DNA from: Ignavibacteria bacterium
GTDB lineage: Bacteria; Bacteroidota; Ignavibacteria; Ch128b
Direction: 5' to 3'
DNA: 40,575 bases
NCBI GenBank assembly: GCA_016873845.1
Contig: VGVX01000017.1
Coordinates: 1-40,575, forward strand
Below, in pieces: positions 27,013 through 35,303 of this stretch. The notes below the pieces were generated by a model, which was given only the letters and a program-made list of their open reading frames with translations, ran no database searches and had not been told where the DNA came from. How positions within the stretch are numbered: position 1 is the stretch's first letter; each line of letters opens with the position of its first letter. The position numbers and the translations under genes were made by a program.

Positions 27013-27058
27013 GTAGAGACACGCCCAGCCACAGCTGGTAAACGCGGCGTGTCTTTAC
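27013..27058. repeat. REP-like nested inverted repeat
   Basis: Outer arms GTAGAGACACGCC (27013-27025) and GGCGTGTCTTTAC (27046-27058) pair over 13 positions with one G-U/mismatch. Inside, CCAGC (27025-27029) and GCTGG (27034-27038) form a second stem. It lies in the 81-bp gap between two minus-strand genes. There is no T-tract, so it looks like a REP-type repeat rather than a terminator. Similar GTAGAGACRCGCC palindromes are known as dispersed repeats in other bacteria. Confidence 0.7.
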
Positions 27059-27070
27059 TATATTATTTTA

Positions 27071-29194
27071 CTATTTAATCAGCAGCATCTTCTTCGAGCT
27101 TGTAAATCCATCTGCAGTAATTTTATATAGATAGATTCCGCTAGACAAACCATTCGCGTTAAAGAAGTACTTATGTACACCGGGAGTTTGGAATTCATTA
27201 TTCACTAATGAAACAACTTCCCTGCCAAGCACATCATAAATCTTCAAGCTTACATTTGAACTCCTCGGTAATGAATATTCAATTACGGTATTGGGATTGA
27301 ATGGATTTGGATAATTTTGTTTTAGACTATATTCAATTGGGAATTCCGGATCATCTCCTACCGATGTTTGGAAGCCCACAAAGTCATCATCCTTCCGTGG
27401 GACTAATTTGTAATTACTGAATGAAAAGAAAAGTACACCAGTAAGAGAATCGAATTTATAACCAGTTTTCACCTCAGTTGTTTTGTGAGTCGGTAATGAA
27501 GTTGTCCAATTATTATGATACTTGTTAGGTCCTTCCTGAAGTTCAAGTCTAAGATCACCCGAACCATCTGTAATTAGAATTTCTCCAAAGTTGCTATTGC
27601 CTCCGCCGCCAGGACCAGGATTGCCGTCCGCATTTTCATTCGATACAGTTAGATTATTAAATTTAATCAAGACACCTTCCCATTTTTCAGCAGAAACAGT
27701 TCCTTTTGTTTTTCCGCCAATATCACCTGTAGTTTGTAATTGAGCAGCAGGAACTGAATTTCCGGATGAATGCTTAACAAAACTTGTGATCGAATCAATT
27801 GCTGTGTGAGAAAAAACTTCTCTAATTAATCCGGAAACAGAGACATCATCCCCTTTTCTTAATTCATCTCCAGTTAATCCTGCGACCCAAATTCCGCTCC
27901 AAGGACCAGTACCATTTTGAATATATGCACGGCGTGTTACAGAACCGCCATCGCCTCTTAAATCAGAAGTATCTGCTGTTACAATTCCACGCAATGTAAC
28001 TCTATAATTCACATATCCGCCAAGACCATTTCCAAATGGTGCATATTGAATATCTTGAACTGTCAATGGTCTATTCAGCACTAAATAAAAATATCTTGAA
28101 CGTGAAGTGTCTGTAGGATTGATAGAAGAGTTCCCTCCGTTATCTTGTGCCCAAACAAAGTAATCAACTAAAGCTGAATCCGTTACACCAGGAATAGTCG
28201 CTGTGTACGTCGTTCCGCTAGTGTTTGTCATATTCAATTCATTCAATGTTCCACCATTAACTCGGTATTTTAATTTAGCTGAAGAAATAGTTCCGTCAAT
28301 GTCCGTAATTGATGCAGTTACTTGAACAGCTTGGCTTGGCGCTATAACGGCTTGATCTCTTGTGATGCTGCTTATTGCAGGCGGAATGATTGAACCGAGA
28401 ACAATATCATTCGGGAAAATCGGTCTTAGGACAAATCCCTGAGAGCCGGTGCCAATGACACCGCGAATTTTATCTATTGTAGTTCCATCCAATGGTGGAT
28501 CCCATGTTCGAAGTTGATGAGATCGGCGTGTAAAATATCCCGATTGATCATGAATAAATATTTTGTTTCCAGTTGCATCATTGATTGCATATGTGCCATT
28601 CGTCAAGTTGCGATCAGATGTGAAAACATTTGAGAACTCAACATACATTCCTTCATACTTTTCACCGGTGGTAAGTTGGATTGTTGTTCCAGTTGCGAAT
28701 TGAGAAATTTGGACAGGAACTGCAGCTGGTCTTGCGGGTTTTGTACTCAGAAAATTTATCGAAACAGTTCTTAATACAAATATTTGTGTTTGCCTATTCG
28801 GTGTACCAAATTCACTCACTACACCAGTTATTGCAACAACTTGTGCCGAATCAAGCAAATCCATATTTGTTAATTGAGTGACACTGTCATCTTGGATAAT
28901 GTTCAATCCCGCCCATTCACTCCCAAAAGCTGTATCAACAAGGTATGTTTGCCAACGGGGACCTGCCCACATAATTGGTTTTCGAGTTGTAGATGGATTG
29001 TCCAAGGTGGGAACCATCACCAATCCGACAACAGTAACCGTATCTCCAAGCTTAGAGGATGCATCGTTGCCTCCCGTTAAATCAGCTTCAGAACGAAACT
29101 GAATATCTCGGATTGAAACTGTGGGATAAGTCTGTGAATAAACGCTTGAAAAAGCTAAAACAATTAAAGAGGTGATTAAAAATATTTTTTTCAT
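27071..29194 (-). CDS. Secreted OB-fold/Ig-like protein with T9SS sorting domain
   Basis: A 707-aa protein with signal peptide (MKKIFLITSLIVLAFSSVYSQ). Two OB-fold-like units (~22-270 and ~385-610) resemble those in the phospholipase-D-like gene at 17522: 'GDTVTVVGLVMVPTLDN', 'KYEGMYVEFSNVFTSDRNLT', 'KGDDVSVSGLIREVFSHTAI', 'KWEGVLIKFNNLTVSNENAD'. An Ig-like domain lies between (~275-370, 'VQVTASITDIDGTISSAKLK'). The last ~85 residues are a type-A sorting domain ('YSLKQNYPNPFNPNTVIEYS'). No catalytic motif seen; likely a surface-binding protein cotranscribed with the receptor pair. Confidence 0.82.
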   Translation of the reverse strand: MKKIFLITSLIVLAFSSVYSQTYPTVSIRDIQFRSEADLTGGNDASSKLGDTVTVVGLVMVPTLDNPSTTRKPIMWAGPRWQTYLVDTAFGSEWAGLNIIQDDSVTQLTNMDLLDSAQVVAITGVVSEFGTPNRQTQIFVLRTVSINFLSTKPARPAAVPVQISQFATGTTIQLTTGEKYEGMYVEFSNVFTSDRNLTNGTYAINDATGNKIFIHDQSGYFTRRSHQLRTWDPPLDGTTIDKIRGVIGTGSQGFVLRPIFPNDIVLGSIIPPAISSITRDQAVIAPSQAVQVTASITDIDGTISSAKLKYRVNGGTLNELNMTNTSGTTYTATIPGVTDSALVDYFVWAQDNGGNSSINPTDTSRSRYFYLVLNRPLTVQDIQYAPFGNGLGGYVNYRVTLRGIVTADTSDLRGDGGSVTRRAYIQNGTGPWSGIWVAGLTGDELRKGDDVSVSGLIREVFSHTAIDSITSFVKHSSGNSVPAAQLQTTGDIGGKTKGTVSAEKWEGVLIKFNNLTVSNENADGNPGPGGGGNSNFGEILITDGSGDLRLELQEGPNKYHNNWTTSLPTHKTTEVKTGYKFDSLTGVLFFSFSNYKLVPRKDDDFVGFQTSVGDDPEFPIEYSLKQNYPNPFNPNTVIEYSLPRSSNVSLKIYDVLGREVVSLVNNEFQTPGVHKYFFNANGLSSGIYLYKITADGFTSSKKMLLIK

Positions 29195-29213
29195 CTCTAA
29201 CTCTCCTTTGTTA

Positions 29214-31184
29214 TTATTTAATTATTAAAAATTTTCCGGTTTTAATTTTATTAGTAAGATTATCTTTCACTGTGAATAAATAAAGTCCGGTTGCAATTGC
29301 CTGATCGTTGTTTGAGATTAAATCCCAAGCATGTTCACCGCCAGACAGAATTTGATTCCCTTCTTTTGAATAAGTTTGGAACCAGCGAATATCATTTCCG
29401 CGGTAGTTTTGATCGTGCCGCAAAACTTTAACAATATCTCCTGATAATGTGTAAATGGTAATTTCACACGATTCAGGAAGATTGTAGAAATAAATTTTTC
29501 GCTGCCTTTCGCTCGGTCCATCCCAAATTGCATTAGCGTAATATGGATTTGGGTAGACTCCAATTTCTGCTTCATCTTTTGAAGTCGGCGAAGTTCCCGG
29601 TAAAACTCTTGATGCATTCACCAGCTGACTTCCCTCTAATATATCGATATTGTTTTCAGGATCTCCTTTATCAAATCCAGTAACAGAAAAAATATACTGC
29701 CAGCCATTCAACAAATTATCGAATTCGTATTTGTAATAATATTTCGTCGTATCATCTTTAAAAGTCTTTGCTGATGGTAATTGGATATAATTAAATCCTG
29801 TATTATAGCCAATATTATTTCCGGTACTGTCAAATTCTGCAATTTTGATAAAGAGCTGCTGAAGATCTTGGGCTTGAGTTAAATCAGAGCCTGCATTAGT
29901 TCTATAAATTCTATATCCTTCGAAATCTTTTTTCTTGGATAGTGGATCTATTGATTCCTCAGCGGACTTATCCCAATAAAGCGTAACCTTTCTATCTTCA
30001 GAAACAACTCTGAGATGAGGTGTAGTCGGCGGTTCGGGGAATCTGTAATTCGTGCTATAGATCAATTGCGCCCAATTTGCATTAACATAAAAATTCTTCC
30101 TCTGGATTTCTGTGTCGTAACGAGGCAAATCCGGACCATATTTTTTTGCACATATTATTGCAAACGTAACGTTTATTGAATCACCAGGATTGATTCTCGA
30201 AAAAGGACCGGTACTGATCATTACGGAACGATTGCTTGGTGTAGTGCGAAGCGGATCAATTCGATTTCTCGCAAGTGACTGCGACATTTTGTTGTATCTT
30301 TGATTATCATCCTGCGGGGCAAAGTAAATTGGATCAGAAGTATTTCTGAACTGCCAAGACTGAAAATATGCTGAATCTTTTTTTGGATTTGAACCAAGAT
30401 ATTTTATTCCAAGATAACTATCGCTAAAACCTGGGTCCCCGTCAAAATCAAACTCGTATGCCATTCTCATGCTGTCTATATATCCATTGCCGCCATGAGC
30501 ATAAAAGGGTCCACCGGTTCTTGGTGAAGTTACGTTTGTATTGCGGACGACTGCATCTGTCCAAAGACTAACATAAACGCTGTCAATTCTTTTTGAAGAA
30601 ACATTTTTGATCCAATAATTCATTATCACAAAGAAATCGGCAAACGGAAAATTCCATGCGTAGGATTCTTGCCTGACTGCTATTCCCAAGGGAATGTGAT
30701 CTGGAATTGGTTCACCGGCAGCAAGCTTTGTACTTGTGTCGGCATATTCTGCTATGAAATCTTGATGACTGATCGCTTCGGGTCTATAATATTTCGAATT
30801 CAGCAAAGATGATTTTTCAATTACATAACTTTCGGCTGAGTTAGTGAATTCAAAACCTCCGCCGCGGGCACCAACGGTCGACGCATCAACTGAAGCGGTT
30901 GTTACTCGCACCTGACCATCGACAAAACCGCCGACCCACAAACCACCATCGAAAAGATGTTCAATTCCACTTCCCTTGGGATATTCACAACTCGGTTGGG
31001 CAGGCCAAAGCGTAAAACCGTGTCCATACATTCCGAAGTTTGTGATGGTAAGACCTATGTTCCCAATTTTAGTGTATTTTGAATTATCATCTTTTACGAT
31101 TTTTGACAACTTCTGTGAATCATCATTAGGAATAAAACCGAGTGAAAAAATAATTATTGGAATAAAAATAATTTTGAGTTTCAT
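29214..31184 (-). CDS. Large secreted protein with variant T9SS-type C-terminus
   Basis: A 656-aa protein with a short signal sequence (MKLKIIFIPIIIFSLGFI). The N-terminal half contains a conserved-looking block ('IGNIGLTITNFGMYGHGFTL', 'GIEHLFDGGLWVGGFVDGQV') that I associate with uncharacterised surface proteins of Ignavibacteria/Marinimicrobia next to TonB receptors and PorV paralogues. A FnIII-like domain follows (~390-510, 'LRVVSEDRKVTLYWDKSAEE'). The C-terminus is a divergent sorting-domain-like module: 'IGVYPNPYYANAIWDGPSER' replaces the usual NYPNPFNP, then 'EITIYTLSGDIVKVLRHDQN' and 'GLYLFTVKDNLTNKIKTGKF'. First gene of the surface cluster running down to 19853. Confidence 0.75.
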   Translation of the reverse strand: MKLKIIFIPIIIFSLGFIPNDDSQKLSKIVKDDNSKYTKIGNIGLTITNFGMYGHGFTLWPAQPSCEYPKGSGIEHLFDGGLWVGGFVDGQVRVTTASVDASTVGARGGGFEFTNSAESYVIEKSSLLNSKYYRPEAISHQDFIAEYADTSTKLAAGEPIPDHIPLGIAVRQESYAWNFPFADFFVIMNYWIKNVSSKRIDSVYVSLWTDAVVRNTNVTSPRTGGPFYAHGGNGYIDSMRMAYEFDFDGDPGFSDSYLGIKYLGSNPKKDSAYFQSWQFRNTSDPIYFAPQDDNQRYNKMSQSLARNRIDPLRTTPSNRSVMISTGPFSRINPGDSINVTFAIICAKKYGPDLPRYDTEIQRKNFYVNANWAQLIYSTNYRFPEPPTTPHLRVVSEDRKVTLYWDKSAEESIDPLSKKKDFEGYRIYRTNAGSDLTQAQDLQQLFIKIAEFDSTGNNIGYNTGFNYIQLPSAKTFKDDTTKYYYKYEFDNLLNGWQYIFSVTGFDKGDPENNIDILEGSQLVNASRVLPGTSPTSKDEAEIGVYPNPYYANAIWDGPSERQRKIYFYNLPESCEITIYTLSGDIVKVLRHDQNYRGNDIRWFQTYSKEGNQILSGGEHAWDLISNNDQAIATGLYLFTVKDNLTNKIKTGKFLIIK

Positions 31185-31268
31185 GAATATTTAAAATTTA
31201 ATTGATATTTCTTCACACAACTAAATATAAAAAAGCAGTACAGCTAATTCAATGAATAAGAATATTCG

Positions 31269-31341
31269 AGCCACCTGTCGGATTCGAACCAACGACCTGC
31301 TCATTACGAATGAGCTGCTCTACCAGCTGAGCTAAGGTGGC
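31269..31341 (-). tRNA. tRNA-Thr (anticodon CGT)
   Basis: A complete cloverleaf on the minus strand: acceptor GCCACCT/AGGTGGC, D-arm GCTC..GAGC, anticodon stem GCTCA/TGAGC with loop TTCGTAA (anticodon CGT, reads ACG), T-arm GTTGG/CCGAC with TTCGAAT, discriminator T. CCA is not encoded. It lies between the bS22-like gene and the surface-protein cluster. Confidence 0.95.
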
Positions 31342-31342
31342 T

Positions 31343-31432
31343 TTACAATTTATAATGGAAAATGGATAACCAGTCTGCCGACAGATAAGATGGAGGATTA
31401 TTCCATTTACCATCCGCCATTAAAAATATTTA
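31343..31432. repeat. Short intergenic word-repeat region
   Basis: Contains ATGGAAAATGGATAA (31353-31367) and an imperfect inverse further on (ATTCCATTTACCATCCGCCATT, about 31399-31420), plus the small palindrome TCTG-CCGA-CAGA (31374-31385). Similar ATGGA/ATTCATT words occur right of the four-helix-bundle cassette. No gene seen. Confidence 0.4.
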
Positions 31433-31528
31433 CTATCGATTCTTCTTTTTATGTCGATTCTTTCGAAGACGTTTTTTCCTCTTATGAGTCGACATTTTAT
31501 GTCTTTTACGTTTCTTGCCTGATGGCAT
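31433..31528 (-). CDS. AURKAIP1/COX24-domain small ribosomal protein (bS22/mS38-like)
   Basis: A 31-aa, extremely basic protein: 'MPSGKKRKRHKMSTHKRKKR' then 'LRKNRHKKKNR'. This is the AURKAIP1/COX24 (mS38-like) signature, found in Bacteroidetes and related phyla and homologous to the mycobacterial small-subunit protein bS22 and mitochondrial mS38. An ideal AAGGAG lies 6 nt before the ATG. It binds rRNA on the small subunit in species with structures. Too short for ordinary ORF cut-offs, hence easily missed. It sits next to tRNA-Thr and downstream of HU. Confidence 0.85.
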   Translation of the reverse strand: MPSGKKRKRHKMSTHKRKKRLRKNRHKKKNR

Positions 31529-31548
31529 GATTTCTCCTTAATTAATTT

Positions 31549-32412
31549 TCAATGTGTTTTTAATAATTCGCTTGCTCTATGACCAACATCAGTATGCTCG
31601 CCTAATGCGATACACTTTTCAAGCCATTCCTTCGCTTTATCAACATTTCCTTTTGATAGATGCACAACCCCTAGGTTTAAATGAGCAATTTGATGCTTTG
31701 GCGATCGTTTGATCGATGCTAAAAATATCTCTTCGGCTTTATCGTAATTCTTCAATTCAAAATAACAAACTCCCATATCCACTCTTGCATCGGTATCGTT
31801 CGGTTTGAGAGCTAAATATAATTCATAATTTTTAATCGACTTATCGAATAAACCTGCATCATGAGTTAAATTCGCAAGCCGCAATAATTTCTCGGAATTC
31901 TTACTATCGGAAGCGAGTTCGGACTCTAATTGGTTTATTTCATTAAACTTTGCGAGATCAACTTTCTGCTGTTGTGCCTGCGGAATGTTCTGAACAGAAG
32001 TCGGAATAGTATTTTGTTCACTATAAACTAAAAGAATAAAAATCCCAATTATTATTGCCATAACAATAATTGAAATTACTTTCCATGTTTCTATACTCTT
32101 CTCAGCAGTTGTGGAATCTCCCAAGCTCGCACTTTTTTTCACCTTTACTTTTTTTAGAGGAGTTTCAACTCTTTGAGTGTGAGTAGTTGTCACATCACTC
32201 ACAAAAACTTCCTCATCCCCAATAAAAGGAGAACCACAATATGAACAAGATCTTTCGGAATATAAATTCTCTTCTCCGCACTCACGGCATTTTTTTAATG
32301 ATCTTTGAATTGTTTCTGGTTGACTGGATTCTTTAGAAATTTTGGTTCCGCATTCTCGACAAAATTTATCACTTACAGATATTTTAACACCGCATTCCGG
32401 GCACAAACTCAC
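31549..32412 (-). CDS. Zinc-ribbon, single-TM, TPR-repeat protein
   Basis: A 287-aa protein in three parts. Residues 1-64 hold two zinc ribbons: 'CPECGVKISVSDKFCRECG' and 'CRECGEENLYSERSCSYCG', with four Cys each as CxxC pairs. Residues ~110-130 are a membrane segment ('VISIIVMAIIIGIFILLVY'). Residues ~150-285 carry about four TPRs ('EKLLRLANLTHDAGLFDKSI', 'DARVDMGVCYFELKNYDKAE', 'QIAHLNLGVVHLSKGNVDKA'). The ribbons are probably cytoplasmic and the TPRs on the other side, as an envelope scaffold. It follows the HU gene by 4 bp and is likely cotranscribed with it. Function unknown. Confidence 0.8.
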   Translation of the reverse strand: MSLCPECGVKISVSDKFCRECGTKISKESSQPETIQRSLKKCRECGEENLYSERSCSYCGSPFIGDEEVFVSDVTTTHTQRVETPLKKVKVKKSASLGDSTTAEKSIETWKVISIIVMAIIIGIFILLVYSEQNTIPTSVQNIPQAQQQKVDLAKFNEINQLESELASDSKNSEKLLRLANLTHDAGLFDKSIKNYELYLALKPNDTDARVDMGVCYFELKNYDKAEEIFLASIKRSPKHQIAHLNLGVVHLSKGNVDKAKEWLEKCIALGEHTDVGHRASELLKTH

Positions 32413-32416
32413 TTAC

Positions 32417-32722
32417 TTACTTCTCCGATACATTATTTAATTTCATTCCTTTATCTACAATGGTTTTAAATTCTTTTGAAAACTTAAAAGTCGGGACATA
32501 ATGCTCAGGTACAAAAACCTGCTGTCCGGATTTTGGATTACGAGCCATTCTGGAATTTTTCTTTTTCACTTTGAAAGTTCCGAAACCGCGGATCTCGATT
32601 CCGTGTCCTTCTTTTAATGCTGTAATTACTGTGTTGAAAAATCCTTCGACTACTGCTTCTGTCTCAAGTTTCGTTAAGCCTGTGCCTGCCGCAACTCGAT
32701 CGACAATATCTGCTTTTGTCAT
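32417..32722 (-). CDS. HU/IHF-family DNA-binding protein
   Basis: 101 aa from the ATG at 32722 ('MTKADIVDRVAAGTGLTKLE'), with AGGAG 9 nt upstream. A longer in-frame start at 32749 would add nine residues not found in the family and cover the ribosome-binding site, so I reject it. The HU signature is present: 'GIEIRGFGTFKVKKKNSRMA' and 'RNPKSGQQVFVPEHYVPTFK' (R-N-P tip of the DNA-binding arm). It is a dimeric nucleoid protein that bends DNA. The C-terminal ~10 residues (KGMKLNNVSEK) extend beyond the minimal ~90-aa HU. A good promoter lies upstream (32843-32873). Confidence 0.95.
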   Translation of the reverse strand: MTKADIVDRVAAGTGLTKLETEAVVEGFFNTVITALKEGHGIEIRGFGTFKVKKKNSRMARNPKSGQQVFVPEHYVPTFKFSKEFKTIVDKGMKLNNVSEK

Positions 32723-32811
32723 TTTATTTACTCCTAAAAATTTAACCAAAATCTACCCAGGGCAGATCGTTTTTGATAATTTCGTATGATTAGATATTAT
32801 CGAGAATCTAT

Positions 32812-32873
32812 AACTTATTTAATTATAATAAGTTAGACGGCACAAAAATAAGTAAGCGGAAGGTGATTGTCAA
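32812..32873 (-). promoter_or_regulatory. Predicted HU promoter with palindrome at the transcription start
   Basis: On the minus strand TTG (32873-32871), 20 nt, TATTTTTG (32850-32843); the -7 octamer and spacing equal those of atpDC. Transcription would start near 32836. Immediately downstream lies a perfect inverted repeat AACTTATT-N7-AATAAGTT (32812-32834), which would be +2 to +24 of the mRNA: an operator or a 5'-UTR hairpin. The leader would be about 114 nt. Confidence 0.55.
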
Positions 32874-32913
32874 TTAAAATCAATCTTTTTGATATTATTT
32901 TAATTAGATAAAA

Positions 32914-35303
32914 TTACTCCGGAGTTCCAACCGCCGCAATAAAATAACAGCAAGCCGCTGAGACTAACACAATTGAAAAACCAAATTCAACTGAGAGAAG
33001 CACTGCAAGGACAGTTGCAACTACACTTGCATATCCATTGATCCCCCAAGCCCATGGAATAATTAATGCATCCGAGTCGGATACTAATTTCAGTCCGGAT
33101 GGGAATGGCATACCCATTAAAAATGCTATTGGAGAAATAATTACTAAGGTAATTAAAAGTTTGGTGAATAAATTAAATTCTAAAGTTATTAAAATTACTT
33201 CATCAATTATTATAATATAGATTAGCATCAGAATTACAATTACAAGAATCAGATGCACCAATGATTTGGATGTTAAATTCTTATATCCCGTAAAAAGACT
33301 CCCCACACCGGAGAAACACAGCATTGTGCTGATTATTATTGCAGTTGAGTAGATGTTATTTCCGAAATAGAAAATAAATTTATGTATGAAGACAATTTCA
33401 ACAAGCATATATCCAAAACCTATTCCGGCGAAAAATAATAAGGTTTTTAATTTTATCGATTTTTCACCTCTGAGCCTGAGAAGTGGAAGTAAAATTAATA
33501 GGACGGAGAGCAGCAGTATAACAACAAAAGTCAGAACAACAATCACATAGCCAAGTTCAATGAAAGGTAAAGCCCTATCGCCAAAAAGTTTTGAAAGTAT
33601 TGGAATGGATTTCCATTTGATGAAGTTTGAAAAATAGGGTTTATCATCAGTTGGTGCACCTATTTTGAATATATAATTTTCATCTAAATCATTTATACCA
33701 TTAGCGACGATCATTTCCGATAAAGAGAAAATAGAAGTGTCCTGAAGAACATTATACTTATTTTTTTCGAAATATTTTTCACTCGCTGACCATAGCAGAT
33801 CGAAAGAAAATTTTTCGCAGAATGCTTTTGTTTGATCTATTTGATTTCGATCGAAACTATTTTTTGATACAAAAAAAGTGACCATACCCCAGTTACGAAT
33901 TGCTATGATGTGCCAATTCATTTTCATGATAGATTTTGCCTTGAGCATTCGAATAATAGTCGAAAAAATTTTCAATGGAGCTCGAACCGGATAATCGAGC
34001 CAGGTACTAATCATTATGATTCCACTCGGTGATAAACTTTCGAACATCTCTTGAAATGATTCGACTGTGAAAAGATATTCTTCCTGCATTGCGTACAATC
34101 CAGAGGACCCTCCAAACGTTTCGATAATCGGTAGAACTATTAAATCAAATTTTTCAGATGTACTTGCTAAATAAGACCTGGGATCTTTTGAGATGACTTC
34201 TACATTTGAACGCAAATAGATAGAGTCACTCTCTTCTGCTAAAGATGACACCATTAATTCTGCTAAAGACTCATTTGGTTCGACTGCTGTTATCTGTTTA
34301 GCGGCAGAAGTCAGTGCATGCGAAATATTTGAACCCGTACCTGGTTTAAATATCAAAACTTTTTCAGGCTGAATCAATCTGTACGCTAATTCTTGAGTAG
34401 TAAATTTGAGAAAATGCTCATCGACATAATACTTTTTCTTGTTGACCGCTCCGATAAAATCACCATTGTTAAAAATTGCATTCTTGGTTTGTATTTCATT
34501 TTTGAAGTGCAAGCTCAACCCTGGTGCGCTTCTTATTCCTTCGACGGAAACTACATTTATCAAACCATAAGGACTTGATTTAGTTAGTTCGATTTTACCT
34601 TTGGGCAGATTTAGTGTCTTACTCAGACTTTTATATTCCGAAATCTTAAGTTCAATCGGATTTATATACAATCCCACAGATATTATTAATGCAATCAGTC
34701 CAAATGAGATTAGAATTTTTTTCCGTCGCATTGGGATAAGTAAAAAACCCCCAACAACTGAAATCCACGAAACAATTACAGGTATATTGGTAGGAAGAAA
34801 ATTCCACATCAAAATTATTGCAGCAACACCTCCGCAAGCCGAACCAACTAAATTGAAAAAATATAGTTTGCCAATCTTTGCTACGTGTTTTACGAATATC
34901 ACACCGATTCCTAAGGCACCGAAAAAGAAGGGGAGGAAATATATTAAGAATGTGGTTAATAAAAGCAATGATTGCCTGCCGTCTACAAAAAGCAAAAACG
35001 AGTCAAATGTTCCTACAAGATTGTTCGAAAGAACAATAGATATCGAACTTGTCAATCCACTGCTAAAAAGTGCAGCTGGAATCACTAAGTCCGAATTTGA
35101 TAATATCTTGTCACGATATAATGAAATAAGAGTACCGCTCGCTCCAAAACCAAGCAGAGCAATTGATATTATCATGTAAGCGTAATGATACCACTGAACA
35201 ATTGAAAGAATTTGGATCAGAGATAATTGAAGTGTAATAAGAGATCCCGAAATTAAAAAAAGTGAAATGTACAGACGGCAGCCAAGAGGTTTGATATTTT
35301 CAC
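32914..35303 (-). CDS. Membrane spermidine-synthase-like protein, N-terminus frameshifted or non-canonically started
   Basis: The uninterrupted ORF from ATG 35175 gives 753 aa: about four N-terminal TM helices, a central spermidine-synthase/methyltransferase-like Rossmann domain ('EKVLIFKPGTGSNISHALTS', 'QITAVEPNESLAELMVSS', 'RSYLASTSEKFDLIVLP'), and C-terminal TM helices. That ATG is too late: the same frame continues upstream to a stop at 35313-35311 and encodes the family's first TM helix ('LITLQLSLIQILSIVQWYHY' before 'AYMIIS'). No ATG/GTG/TTG exists in that frame. A GTG at 35303 overlapping the pcm stop (GTGA) begins 'MKISNLLAAVCTFHFF' in the neighbouring frame, and one extra T in the T7 run at 35261-35255 would join the two. 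Members lack a known substrate; soluble aminopropyltransferase activity is not assured. Confidence 0.75.

Noticed and set aside
27013-27058. Rho-independent terminator of the OB-fold T9SS gene or lipoprotein gene
   Set aside because: The stem is long and GC-rich but no T-tract follows on either strand, and the genes on both sides seem to be cotranscribed.
32723-32749. Longer N-terminus of HU starting at 32749
   Set aside because: The extra nine residues are not part of the HU fold and would bury the AGGAG before the 32722 ATG.
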